Source: Spirochaetota bacterium
GTDB taxonomy: Bacteria; Spirochaetota; Spirochaetia; CADAEX01
Assembly (NCBI GenBank): GCA_009786125.1
Contig: WQTU01000124.1
Coordinates: 1 to 33,034, forward strand
Length of the DNA: 33,034 nt
Reading direction: 5' to 3'
The notes under the pieces are model-generated. The model was not told the DNA's origin and made no database searches. It worked only from the letters and a program-made list of their open reading frames with translations. A program made the translations under genes and the position numbers. This document shows, one piece after another, positions 1 to 7,517 of the stretch (its first letter is position 1; the number at the start of each line of letters is the position of its first letter).

Positions 1-5
1 CATTC

Positions 6-38
6 GGATGCCCTCCTTCAGGCATCCTTATTTTAATT
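6..38 (+). terminator. Rho-independent terminator of an upstream gene
   Basis: A 7-bp perfect stem (GGATGCC at 6-12, GGCATCC at 21-27) with an 8-nt loop is followed by the T-rich run TTATTTTAATTT. It would end a plus-strand transcript entering from left of the window, so metG probably starts a new transcription unit. Confidence 0.75.
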
Positions 39-40
39 TG

Positions 41-107
41 GGTAACATTTTCTAAATGAGGCATTTACTCTTTTCGGTAACATTTTTCATGAGGCAATGC
101 GTTTACT
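41..107. repeat. Imperfect direct repeat upstream of the metG promoter
   Basis: Two roughly 30-nt units, 41-70 and 76-107, both begin GGTAACATTTT, carry ATGAGGCA in the middle and end TTTACT. The second unit runs into the -35 box of metG. The position suggests a regulatory duplication, but I recognise no known binding site. Confidence 0.5.
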
Positions 108-135
108 TGACATTAAAAAAGCAGGAACATATAGT
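107..135 (+). promoter_or_regulatory. Sigma-70 promoter of metG (near-leaderless)
   Basis: TTGACA at 107-112, a 17-bp spacer and TATAGT at 130-135 form a near-consensus promoter. The expected start of transcription, 6-8 nt past the -10 box, is about 142-143. The metG ATG is at 144, so the predicted mRNA has almost no leader. No Shine-Dalgarno lies at a usable distance. Confidence 0.75.
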
Positions 136-143
136 AAACTATT

Positions 144-2306
144 ATGAAAAAAAGACTTATCACATCTGCACTGCCTTATGTAAATAATATTCCCCATTTA
201 GGCAACCTCATACAAGTTTTGTCTGCCGATGTCTTCGCACGATTTTGCAGATTAAAAGGCTATGAGACCATGTATATCTGCGGTACAGACGAATATGGAA
301 CAGCCACAGAAACAAAAGCTCTTGAAGAAGGGATTACCCCAAAAGAGCTCTGCGATAAATTTTATGTTATCCATAGAGATATTTATGAATGGTTTAATAT
401 TTCATTTAATAAATTTGGAAGAACTTCTACTGATGAACACACAAAAATTACTCAGGGACTCTTTAAAGGGCTTGATAAAAACAACTATATTTGCGAAAAA
501 ACCATTGAACAGCTTTATTGTACAAAGTGCCAGCGTTTTCTTGCAGACAGATATGTGCGGGGCATCTGCCCGCACTGCGAATACGAAGGCGCCCGCGGCG
601 ACCAGTGCGAACATTGCGGCAAGCTGCTTGACCCAACAGAGCTTGTAAAACCGCGCTGCGGAGTTTGTGATTCAGAGCCTGTTGTAAAATCAACAAAGCA
701 CCTCTATGTAAATCTTCCTGCTATTGTGCCAATCCTGGAGCAGTGGATCAATAAAAGATCAGCCGAAGGATTTTGGGCAAAAAACGCCCTGCAGATGACA
801 AAAAGCTGGATGAGGGATGGGTTAAAAGAAAGAGGAATTACCCGTGACCTAAAGTGGGGTATACCTGTTCCCAAAGAAGGCTTTGAAGATAAAGTATTTT
901 ATGTGTGGTTCGATGCGCCAATTGGTTATATTTCCATTACAGCAACACTTACAAAAGAGTGGGAAAAGTGGTGGAAGGACCCCGACAATGTAGAGCTGTA
1001 TCAGTTTATCGGAAAAGATAATATCCCTTTTCATACAGTAATTTTTCCATCTACTCTCCTCGGTTCCGGCGAAAAATGGACAACACTCTTTCACATGTCA
1101 TCAACAGAGTACCTAAATTACGAGAGCGGCAAATTTTCAAAAAGCAAGGGCATAGGAATCTTTGGAACAGATTGCAAAGACTCAGGAATCGCCGCAGATA
1201 TCTGGAGATTCTATATATTTTATAACAGACCTGAAAAGTCTGACTATCTTTTTACCTGGAAAGATTTTCAGGAAAAAGTTAATTCAGAACTCATAGGCAA
1301 TTTTGGGAACCTTATAAACAGAACTTTAACATTTGCCCAAAGATTTTATAACAGCGAAGTAATCGAGGGTGATGCCGGCTCTGTTTTCTGGAGCGATGTT
1401 AGAACATACGAAGAAAAAATTACAGCCCATTTGGACAGGGCAGAACTTAAAGATGCGTACCATGTAATTTTCGAACTCTCTGCTTATGGCAACAAAATTT
1501 TTCAGGATTCCGAGCCGTGGAAAATGAAAAACGAAGACCCGGAAAAAGCGCACAGGCTTATTTCCGACCTTGTTTATCTGGTACGGGACCTTGCGCTTCT
1601 TGTCCAGCCCTATACCCCGTTTACTTCGGAAAAGATTCTTTCCTTTATTGATTCAAAAGATTTTACCTGGGATAAACTTGGCAAGCCTAAGGGGGGAATA
1701 AAAAAAGTTAGCCCGGAGATTCTTTTTACAAAACTCGAAGATGACTTAATTAACAATTTAAGAGAAAAATTTAAGGGAAGCCAGAAAGAAAGAGACGAAG
1801 AAAAAGCTTTAGAAAATACCGGGGAGAAAGTATTTCCCGAAACAGTAGATTTAAGGGTTGCAAAAATAAAAGAAATAAAAAGACACCCCGAAGCGGAAAA
1901 GCTTTATATCGAAATTCTTGATATGGGTAACGGCGAAGAGAGACAAATTGTTTCCGGTCTTGTCCCGCACTATAAAGAAGAAGAGCTTCTTGGGCAAAAT
2001 ATTATAGTTGTATGCAACTTAAAGCCTGCTAAACTGCGCGGCGTTGAAAGCAATGGTATGCTTCTTGCAGCAGAAGACGACAAAACCGTAGAAGTTCTTT
2101 TTGCGCCTGATGCATCTCCAGGAGACAGGGTTGTTCTGTCCGGCTGCAAAGTGCCGGAACAAGAGATGAAAAAAATTACTATCGATAAGTTTTTTGAAAC
2201 AAAACTGGAAGTAAGAGATAATATTGTTTATTGCGGCTCTGCATCTCTTGTATGCGGAAGCAGTATAATTAAAACTGAAAAAGTTGCAAAAGGAAAGGTT
2301 AGCTAG
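144..2306 (+). CDS. metG: Methionyl-tRNA synthetase with C-terminal tRNA-binding domain
   Basis: Cytoplasmic class I enzyme charging tRNA-Met with methionine. The HIGH-type motif is HLGN (18-21) and the KMSKS-type loop is KFSKS (330-334). Four CxxC pairs (C126/129, C142/145, C155/158, C172/175) form the two-zinc-knuckle insertion of the MetG1 type. The anticodon-binding helical domain follows, then an EMAP/Trbp111-like OB fold at about 575-680 (VDLRVAKI, HPEAEKLY, SNGMLLAA), which usually mediates dimerisation and tRNA binding. About 45 residues of uncharacterised tail lie beyond the OB fold. The start is fixed by the family-typical opening MKKRLITSALPYVNN. The TAG stop (2304-2306) lies inside the terminal inverted repeat of hairpin repeat A, so the last residues and the stop may have been set by that insertion. 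Confidence 0.97.
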   Translation: MKKRLITSALPYVNNIPHLGNLIQVLSADVFARFCRLKGYETMYICGTDEYGTATETKALEEGITPKELCDKFYVIHRDIYEWFNISFNKFGRTSTDEHTKITQGLFKGLDKNNYICEKTIEQLYCTKCQRFLADRYVRGICPHCEYEGARGDQCEHCGKLLDPTELVKPRCGVCDSEPVVKSTKHLYVNLPAIVPILEQWINKRSAEGFWAKNALQMTKSWMRDGLKERGITRDLKWGIPVPKEGFEDKVFYVWFDAPIGYISITATLTKEWEKWWKDPDNVELYQFIGKDNIPFHTVIFPSTLLGSGEKWTTLFHMSSTEYLNYESGKFSKSKGIGIFGTDCKDSGIAADIWRFYIFYNRPEKSDYLFTWKDFQEKVNSELIGNFGNLINRTLTFAQRFYNSEVIEGDAGSVFWSDVRTYEEKITAHLDRAELKDAYHVIFELSAYGNKIFQDSEPWKMKNEDPEKAHRLISDLVYLVRDLALLVQPYTPFTSEKILSFIDSKDFTWDKLGKPKGGIKKVSPEILFTKLEDDLINNLREKFKGSQKERDEEKALENTGEKVFPETVDLRVAKIKEIKRHPEAEKLYIEILDMGNGEERQIVSGLVPHYKEEELLGQNIIVVCNLKPAKLRGVESNGMLLAAEDDKTVEVLFAPDASPGDRVVLSGCKVPEQEMKKITIDKFFETKLEVRDNIVYCGSASLVCGSSIIKTEKVAKGKVS

Positions 2307-2465
2307 GGAATCGCTGATTTATTCAATCGAGAATAAATTGCGCAGCATTCCGAACTTGTTCGGGGCTACATTACCTTATTTCCGAATGAAGCGAGTGTAG
2401 CGGGCGTGCTTGCACGCACATTACCGAGCGAATGAGGAAACGCAGCTTTGCTGCGGTATCCCTAG
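2303..2465 (+). repeat. Modular hairpin repeat, copy A (MITE-like, 163 bp)
   Basis: Bounded by the 7-bp inverted repeat CTAGGGA (2303-2309) and TCCCTAG (2459-2465). Inside are four stem-loops in a row: ATTTATTC/GAATAAAT (2317-2338, loop AATCGA), CGAAC/GTTCG (2351-2362), GCGTGC/GCACGC (2404-2417) and CGCAGC/GCTGCG (2441-2455). The segment is about 90% identical by eye to 28315-28471. It encodes no protein and looks non-autonomous. It fills nearly the whole gap between metG and the next gene. Confidence 0.8.
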
Positions 2466-2503
2466 AAAATAGTTAAAATGAATATTTTACTTGAGATCGG
2501 AAA

Positions 2504-3517
2504 ATGAACAATTCTTTTTTAGGCGTAGCCATGGAACCTATAGATGCAAAAAAACTTTCTGAAATTTCCGAATCAGAGCCCGGGGATTCATTTCTTCAAA
2601 CTTTATTCTGGACCAGCTTAAAATCTAATTTTGGCTGGAAGCCTCTTTACTTTTTACTTGATGAGCAGCCTCTTGTTGTACTTGTAAGAAAAATTGGAAG
2701 AAGTTTTTCTATTGTTTATGTGCCTTATGCTCCTTCGGAAAAATATCAGGATAAACTGGAAGAAATATCTCGTTGTCTTAAAGAGTATCTTCCGCGAGGC
2801 TCTCTTTTTATACGTTATGACCTGCCTTGGAGAAACGGCAGCAAGCCTTCTTCTTTATTCAAGAAAGCGGAAGATATACAGCCTGCATCAACAGTAATAA
2901 TTGATATTACCAAAAATAAAGATGTCATCTTGTCTGAAATGAAGAGCAAGACAAGGTATAATATAAAGCTTGCGGAAAAAAAAGGCGTTTCTGTAAAAAA
3001 ATATTCTATTGAAATGCTTGGCGAATGGTACGAGATTTACCGTGAAACATCTGTGCGGGATAAAATAGCTCTTCATTCTTTGAAGTATTATAAAACACTG
3101 TTTGAGCTGGCGCAAGAAAAAGAGTTTGGGGTTGATATAAGGTTATATATGGCAGAAGACGAAGGGAAAAATATTGCCGGAATCGTTACTTGCTTTTATA
3201 ACAAAAAAGCGACTTATCTGTATGGAGCGTCAAGTAATATTGCGAGGGAAAAAATGCCTGCGTATGCTCTGCAATGGAAAGCAATCTGCGATGCAATAGA
3301 TGAAGGCTGTGTTGAGTACGATATGTTTGGTATACCGCCGGACGATAATCCTTCGCATCCCATGCACGGGCTTTACAGGTTTAAGACAGGCTTTGGGGGG
3401 GCGATTGTTCATCGCCCCGGCTGTTATGATTTTTTGCTTAACAAATTTGCATATAAGTTTTACACTATCGCAGAAATTGCAAGAAATTACTATTTTAAAA
3501 AAATCAGAAAGAGATGA
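2504..3517 (+). CDS. FemAB-family peptidoglycan cross-bridge aminoacyltransferase
   Basis: 337-residue member of the FemA/FemB/FemX family, which uses aminoacyl-tRNA to add residues to the peptide of lipid II on the cytoplasmic side. The family hallmark KSKTRYNIKLAEKKG is at 147-161. The C-terminal GNAT-like half ends in the characteristic stretch YDMFGIP with YRFKTGFGG (about 266-297), and the early FLQTLFW also fits. No coiled-coil arm typical of staphylococcal FemA is apparent, so it is closer to the short FemX type. The ATG at 2504 has only a weak GGA upstream; an alternative M10 has no better signal. It heads a tight plus-strand run with the next two genes. The amino acid transferred cannot be read from sequence. 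Confidence 0.85.
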   Translation: MNNSFLGVAMEPIDAKKLSEISESEPGDSFLQTLFWTSLKSNFGWKPLYFLLDEQPLVVLVRKIGRSFSIVYVPYAPSEKYQDKLEEISRCLKEYLPRGSLFIRYDLPWRNGSKPSSLFKKAEDIQPASTVIIDITKNKDVILSEMKSKTRYNIKLAEKKGVSVKKYSIEMLGEWYEIYRETSVRDKIALHSLKYYKTLFELAQEKEFGVDIRLYMAEDEGKNIAGIVTCFYNKKATYLYGASSNIAREKMPAYALQWKAICDAIDEGCVEYDMFGIPPDDNPSHPMHGLYRFKTGFGGAIVHRPGCYDFLLNKFAYKFYTIAEIARNYYFKKIRKR

Positions 3518-3529
3518 CAGGGGGGATGC

Positions 3530-4501
3530 GTGCTTAGTCAAAATTATAAAACGATTGCGATTGTTGTTTTTGTGGTGTCGCTAATTCTGGGAATGATACA
3601 TGCCAGCAACATAGATGTAGCCAGTATACTTGGTATGGGAGGCAGCGAAGAAAGCGAAACTGATGCAGGTAACGATGCGTCGGCAGCTGGTTCTTGTGTC
3701 ATGACAGAAACCATCAGCGAAATCCTTATGCAGTTTTATGAAGAACACCAGCTGCGCGGCGGTATCTCTATTGCTGTTTCGCGCAACGAAAGGCTTGTTT
3801 TTGCCGGCTCTGTTGGTTATGCAGACAGTAATCATACTGTAAGGCTGTTGCCGGAACACAGAATGAGAATAGGCTCTCTTTCGGAAACAATAACCGTAAT
3901 AGCAGCAATGAAACTACTGGAAGAAGGGAAACTTAGCCTGGATGATTTGGTTTTTGAAAGAAATAATGTTTTTGATAATGAAAGCAATATTAGAATAATT
4001 GAGAGAAAAAGCGGAATGACTTATGAAGAATTTGTAAGAGAAAATATTCTCAAACCTTCGGGCATAGATGGGATGAGGTTTTGTGCAAATTTTTCCGGGT
4101 CTGATGAAGCTGAATATATTACTTCTGGCAGAGCTCCGGCCGGAACAGGCGTTTCGCCCGGATGGGTTGCAAATCCCATCGAGTTATTGAAAATATTGGT
4201 TCGTATAGATGGTTTTTCAAATGTAAAAGATATTTTAAGCAGAGAGACAATAAATATTATGACTAATCCTAATGCATTTGGCTGGCGCCTTGCACAGGCA
4301 GGCAGCAGTTGGTTTCACACAGTTAATTTGGCCGGGACTTCATCTGTAATGGGAAGAAGTTCAAATGGTTTCAATTGGGTAATACTAATTAATTACAGCC
4401 CGCGTACTTTTGCACGAGCGGATTTTAATCGCGGCATGGATGATCTGTTTTGGCAAATACATAGAGCAGTCAGAGAATGGCCAGCAGGAACTGAATTATA
4501 G
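3530..4501 (+). CDS. Membrane-anchored beta-lactamase-fold protein, probably catalytically dead
   Basis: 323 residues with an N-terminal membrane anchor (about 7-25), a linker, then a class C beta-lactamase/serine-hydrolase fold. Two characteristic stretches are SGMTYEEFVRENILKPSGI and GTSSVMGR...GFNWVILIN. The motif that should be SxxK reads S116-L-S-E119, so the general-base lysine is replaced by glutamate. The segment that normally holds HTSGL and the YxN tyrosine is shortened and reads NESN, and the HTG/KTG strand reads HTV. All three active-site elements are therefore altered, suggesting a pseudoenzyme that binds rather than cuts murein peptides. The start is GTG with a strong AGGGGGG 5-10 nt upstream. 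It begins 12 nt after the FemAB gene, implying shared transcription and a cell-wall role. Confidence 0.8.
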   Translation: MLSQNYKTIAIVVFVVSLILGMIHASNIDVASILGMGGSEESETDAGNDASAAGSCVMTETISEILMQFYEEHQLRGGISIAVSRNERLVFAGSVGYADSNHTVRLLPEHRMRIGSLSETITVIAAMKLLEEGKLSLDDLVFERNNVFDNESNIRIIERKSGMTYEEFVRENILKPSGIDGMRFCANFSGSDEAEYITSGRAPAGTGVSPGWVANPIELLKILVRIDGFSNVKDILSRETINIMTNPNAFGWRLAQAGSSWFHTVNLAGTSSVMGRSSNGFNWVILINYSPRTFARADFNRGMDDLFWQIHRAVREWPAGTEL

Positions 4502-4511
4502 GAAATGGAGA

Positions 4512-5195
4512 ATGAACAAAACAATTCAAAGCGGACTATTAATAACTTTTGTATTTATATTCTTTTCTTGCGCCAGCGCAGGCAGGGCAATGGCTCCCGA
4601 GGCTTCATTAGCGTCGTTTGATGCTAATGAAACTTCTTTATCGAGGACAAGAGCATCGGGAAACATAGCTGATAGCCGAATGGTTGCATATACAGTAACT
4701 TTGGGATTATCTGTCAGAGATATGGAAGAAACAAGAGCAAGGCTTAGCGAGCAGGTAAGGAAAAATAATGGATTCATTATATGGGTAACGGAGAATAGCG
4801 TAACAGCGCGAATACCGGCGAAAAGTATGGATAATTACTTGCAGAACGCAAGAACACTTGGAAGAATAGACAGAGAAACAAAAACAGGGACAGATATTAC
4901 AGATCAATATCGCGACAATGTTATAAGACTGGAAAGTCTTAGAAATGTACGCGAAAGATATCTGGCATTACTTGAAAGAGCAAATTCCGTGAGTGATATT
5001 TTGAGCATAGAAAGAGAGCTTGAGCGAGTAAATACAGAAATTGAAATAATGGAAGGAAGAATCAGGCATGCAGAATTAAGTGTAGCATATTCACACATAA
5101 CTGTAAGATTTAGAGAGCGGGCAAGACCAGGTCCTGTTGGCTGGGTATTCTATGGATTGTATCAAGGAATAAAGTGGCTTTTTGTCTGGAATTAG
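4512..5195 (+). CDS. DUF4349-type lipoprotein
   Basis: 227 residues from an ATG preceded by GGAG. The N-terminus MNKTIQSGLLITFVFIFFSC is a lipoprotein signal with a relaxed, spirochaete-like lipobox (FFSC, lipidated C20). The body matches the DUF4349 pattern: a beta strand region YTVTLGLSVRDMEETRARL, then FIIWVTENSVTARIPAKSMD, a long charged coiled coil (about 130-190: RNVRERYLALLERANSVSDILSIERELERV in segments), and a closing strand SVAYSHITVRF. A hydrophobic C-terminal segment (WVFYGLYQGIKWLFVW) could be a second membrane contact. The function of the family is unknown. An upstream in-frame ATG at 4410 overlaps the previous gene and was rejected because the signal peptide fixes the start. 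It follows the beta-lactamase-fold gene by 10 nt, so it likely belongs to the same envelope operon. Confidence 0.8.
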   Translation: MNKTIQSGLLITFVFIFFSCASAGRAMAPEASLASFDANETSLSRTRASGNIADSRMVAYTVTLGLSVRDMEETRARLSEQVRKNNGFIIWVTENSVTARIPAKSMDNYLQNARTLGRIDRETKTGTDITDQYRDNVIRLESLRNVRERYLALLERANSVSDILSIERELERVNTEIEIMEGRIRHAELSVAYSHITVRFRERARPGPVGWVFYGLYQGIKWLFVWN

Positions 5196-5212
5196 ATCTA
5201 TTATAAATAAAC

Positions 5213-6106
5213 ATGGAATATATACCGGCAAAAAGTATTGTGCTCAGACCTAAAAACCACGGTTGGTTTGGAACTGATTATAATATGAATATCTACAGAG
5301 GCTGTTCTCATGGCTGCATTTATTGCGATAGCAGAAGCCTTTGTTATCAAATAGAAGATTTTGACAGGGTTAGAGCTAAACAGGATGCCTTGCGCATTAT
5401 AAGAGATGATCTCTTAAAAAAGCGAAAACCAGGAGTAGTTGCTACAGGCGCGATGAGTGATCCATACAATCCGCGTGAAAAAGAACTAAAACTTACAAGA
5501 AACGCCCTTGAATTATTAAACGCTTATCGCTTTGGGGTTGCCATTGCCACAAAAAGCGCACTGGTTGCCAGAGATGTAAATATATTGAAAGACATACAGG
5601 AAAAAGCGCCGGTACTTGTAAAAATAACCATAACAACGGCTGACGATAATCTTGGTAAGATAATTGAGCCAAATGCCTCTTTGCCAAGCGAGCGTTTTGA
5701 TGTGTTAAAAACATTAAGCGAAAGTGGAGTATATGCAGGTGTTTTAATGATGCCAATACTGCCTTTTATTGAAGATACAGAGGAAAATATTATAAATATT
5801 GTGCGCAAAGCAAAAGAGAATGGAGCTCGCTTTATATATCCTGCTTTTGGAATGACTTTACGAGCAGGAAACCGGGAGTATTTTTATGAAAAACTGGATT
5901 TGCATTTTCCGGGACTCAAGGAAAAGTATATTAAGAAATATCATGATCGCTATAATTGCACATCGCCCAAGGCAAAAAAACTCTGGAGTATTTTTGCAGA
6001 AGAGTGCAACAGGCTTGAATTGCGTTATCAAATGAAAAATATAGTTGCTGATTATAAGCGCGGATATGCTGCCAGGCAGTTAAATTTGTTTGAGACTAAC
6101 GCTTAG
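5213..6106 (+). CDS. Radical SAM protein of the SPL/photolyase-like family
   Basis: 297-residue radical SAM protein with the [4Fe-4S] motif C31-SHG-C35-IY-C38 directly after NMNIYRGC. This is typical of the spore-photoproduct-lyase-related group (often annotated SplB-like or Rv2578c-like). GAMSDPYNPREKELKLTR and the later VLMMPILPFIEDTEENI are further family landmarks. The substrate is unknown for this group; DNA repair activity is only a name by homology. The start codon has no Shine-Dalgarno. A TATAAA box at 5202-5207 lies 5 nt before the ATG, so a near-leaderless start is possible, although the -35 is poor and read-through from the preceding gene (17 nt away) is equally plausible. It ends 9 nt from the convergent fluC. 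Confidence 0.85.
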   Translation: MEYIPAKSIVLRPKNHGWFGTDYNMNIYRGCSHGCIYCDSRSLCYQIEDFDRVRAKQDALRIIRDDLLKKRKPGVVATGAMSDPYNPREKELKLTRNALELLNAYRFGVAIATKSALVARDVNILKDIQEKAPVLVKITITTADDNLGKIIEPNASLPSERFDVLKTLSESGVYAGVLMMPILPFIEDTEENIINIVRKAKENGARFIYPAFGMTLRAGNREYFYEKLDLHFPGLKEKYIKKYHDRYNCTSPKAKKLWSIFAEECNRLELRYQMKNIVADYKRGYAARQLNLFETNA

Positions 6107-6115
6107 AATAAGCTG

Positions 6116-6490
6116 TCATATTCGCTGCATTATTAAGAGCCCGCCAAATGTTGCTGCGACACAAATAAAAACGCTTCCCAGAATATAAAGAGCCGAACCA
6201 ATATAATGCCCCTGCTGAAGCAATGCTAAAGTCTCGCTGCTGAATGCAGAAAAAGTGCTAAATCCGCCGCAAAAACCTACTGTCCAGAATAGTCTTGTTT
6301 GCGGAGATAATATTTGCTTGTGGTCTGCAAGTCCGATTATTAAACCAACAGCAAAGCAGGCGATTATGTTCACGATAAAAGTTCCAAATGGAAAATAGTG
6401 CTTGTGCAGCGCAGAAATCCATCTGCCAAGCCCAAATCTTAGGACTCCGCCTAATCCGCTGCCAAAAAATACTACTAAAATTTCTTTCAC
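6116..6490 (-). CDS. fluC: Fluoride ion channel FluC (CrcB)
   Basis: 124-residue, four-helix inner-membrane fluoride exporter of the dual-topology Fluc family, which acts as a homodimer when single. Diagnostic stretches are GGVLRFGLGRW near the N-terminus, FGTFIVNIIACFAVGL in TM2, and GFCGGFSTFSAFSSE in TM3, which carries the central Na+ site and pore phenylalanines. The GTG at 6490 gives the usual family length. An ATG at 6541 would add 17 unlikely hydrophilic residues, and the reading frame runs back to 6622 without support. No good Shine-Dalgarno precedes the GTG: an AGGAG lies about 20 nt upstream, and a TAAAAT box lies 8 nt upstream. I could not recognise a fluoride riboswitch in the leader. 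Confidence 0.92.
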   Translation of the reverse strand: MKEILVVFFGSGLGGVLRFGLGRWISALHKHYFPFGTFIVNIIACFAVGLIIGLADHKQILSPQTRLFWTVGFCGGFSTFSAFSSETLALLQQGHYIGSALYILGSVFICVAATFGGLLIMQRI

Positions 6491-6559
6491 TTTTATATAT
6501 TTTATCGTAGTTTCTCCTGAATGACTATGTGCTGCTTGCATATCTCTATAATTTTTTGC

Positions 6560-6594
6560 TTGACAAGTATGTAAAAGTATGTAAAAGTATGTAT
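6560..6594 (+). promoter_or_regulatory. Promoter/iteron operator of the toxin-antitoxin operon
   Basis: TTGACA at 6560-6565 is a perfect -35. Overlapping it are three head-to-tail copies of the 10-bp unit AAGTATGTAA (6565-6574, 6575-6584, and 6585-6594 with last base T). The -10 is probably one of the TATGTA/TATATT boxes in the third copy. Exact helical-turn spacing puts identical bases on one DNA face, as expected for cooperative binding of a ribbon-helix-helix antitoxin. Confidence 0.55.
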
Positions 6595-6615
6595 ATTGTA
6601 TGAAGGGGGTAGCAA

Positions 6616-6861
6616 ATGTCACTATTGCAAGTTAGGGATTTTCCGCAAGATATTTATGACCAAATAGCTTATGAAGCCAAGAGGCAAAACAGAACCATTG
6701 CTCAACAGACTATTGTGCTGGTAAAAAAGGGGCTTGGCGAAGAAATATCAGACCAGGAAAGTAAACGTCTACTTTTAAAAAAAGTCAGAGAAAGACACAT
6801 TCCTGAACATGTAAAGGAAATAGATTTTGTAAAACTAATCCGCGAGGACAGAGACAGATGA
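6616..6861 (+). CDS. Ribbon-helix-helix antitoxin (VapB/FitA-like)
   Basis: 81-residue antitoxin. The N-terminus MSLLQVRDFPQDIYDQIAYE followed by AKRQNRTIAQQ fits an Arc/MetJ-type ribbon-helix-helix domain of the FitA kind, which binds operator DNA as a dimer. The charged C-terminal half (about 45-81) would wrap the PIN toxin. AAGGGGG lies 8 nt before the ATG. Its TGA stop overlaps the toxin start (ATGA), so translation is coupled, as in classic type II modules. The promoter carries three 10-bp iterons that are the natural site for autoregulation. Confidence 0.85.
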   Translation: MSLLQVRDFPQDIYDQIAYEAKRQNRTIAQQTIVLVKKGLGEEISDQESKRLLLKKVRERHIPEHVKEIDFVKLIREDRDR

Positions 6862-7256
6862 TAGCAGTGATTGATGCTTCAGGAGCAATGACAATGTTAT
6901 TGCATTCAAAAAAAGCTGAAGCTTATGAAGATGTTTTTCAAAAATCCTCGCTGATTTTGGCGCCTGATTTATACGTCTCTGAATTGACAAATGCTTTCTG
7001 GAAGTATTATAAAGCCAAAATCCTAACCACAGACGAATGTCTGGAATTCATTCGAGATGGCATAGCTTATGTGAGCAAATTCATTGACTGTAAAGAAATT
7101 TGGCAGGAAGCTTTTTCTGAAGGGGTAAAAAATAACCATTCTATTTATGATATGCTTTACATGGTAACTGCCAGAAGAAATAATGGGGTATTGATAACCA
7201 ATGACTCAACCCTGGCAGATATATGCAAAAAAAATCATGTGCAAATCTGCCACTAA
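6858..7256 (+). CDS. PIN-domain ribonuclease toxin (VapC-like)
   Basis: 132-residue single-domain PIN protein. The acidic residues expected to bind Mg2+ in the RNase active site are all visible: D6 (AVIDASG), E42 (SELTNAFW), D98 (SIYDMLY) and D116 (LITND). The toxin therefore looks intact. VapC-family enzymes generally cleave tRNA or rRNA at specific sites; the target here cannot be predicted. It overlaps the antitoxin gene by 4 nt. The pair sits between fluC and clpS as a compact insert with no recognisable mobility genes. Confidence 0.9.
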   Translation: MIAVIDASGAMTMLLHSKKAEAYEDVFQKSSLILAPDLYVSELTNAFWKYYKAKILTTDECLEFIRDGIAYVSKFIDCKEIWQEAFSEGVKNNHSIYDMLYMVTARRNNGVLITNDSTLADICKKNHVQICH

Positions 7257-7517
7257 TGTATAGTCAATTCCCGCAGTTTTCATAAAAAATGCCCAAGCCG
7301 GGAATCCACCTCATCAGTATTAACAGAAAAAAAAAGTAACAAAAGTATTGTTGTGGATATTTAATATTGGAGTTATATTATTATGTAAGCGCTGATTAAA
7401 TTTGACTCTAATCATCGCTTACATATTTTTTCTCGTTTTCTTGTAGAAAACTGCGAAAAAAGAATAATAAGGAATGCTGCTTTATTCTCGATTGAATAAA
7501 GCAGCGAATAGTAATAT
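7257..7517. other. Intergenic region before clpS
   Basis: 261 nt with no gene. It holds an ATTCCCG/CGGGAAT inverted repeat with a long loop (7267-7305), an A-rich stretch, and from 7383 onward a rearranged copy of the hairpin repeat. TTGTAG (7441-7446) and TAATAA (7465-7470) with an 18-bp spacer could be the clpS promoter, but this is weak. Confidence 0.5.
7383..7505 (-). repeat. Modular hairpin repeat, copy C (internally deleted)
   Basis: In the opposite orientation to copy B. It contains hairpin H6 (ATGTAAGCG 7383-7391 with CGCTTACAT 7416-7424, plus inner GATTA/TAATC), whose loop AATTTGACTC is shared with copy B. Next is TTTTTTCTCG and a GTTTTC/GAAAAC hairpin. It jumps directly to H1, here a perfect 12-bp stem GCTGCTTTATTC/GAATAAAGCAGC (7476-7505) with loop TCGATT. 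The modules between, present in B, are missing. H6 followed by ATTTTTTCT (7425-7433) would also end the toxin-antitoxin transcript. Confidence 0.7.

Noticed and set aside
3581-3859. A 92-codon minus-strand frame opposite the beta-lactamase-fold gene
   Set aside because: It is a shadow of a gene with a strong ribosome site and recognisable fold. No independent signals.
6565-6594. Three 10-bp repeats considered as a CRISPR or telomere-like array
   Set aside because: The units are contiguous without spacers and too few. The position over a promoter fits an operator better.
6491-6615. Possible fluoride riboswitch before fluC
   Set aside because: I looked for the conserved pseudoknot elements of the crcB motif in the leader and could not find them. 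Only an AGGAG and promoter-like boxes are visible.
6491-6622. N-terminal extension of FluC to 6622
   Set aside because: It would overlap the antitoxin promoter and start, adds 44 residues not found in FluC proteins, and has no ribosome site. The GTG at 6490 gives the standard length.
7287-7336. A 16-codon plus-strand frame in the gap before clpS
   Set aside because: It has no ribosome site and runs into a poly-Lys stretch from an A run. Nothing supports translation.
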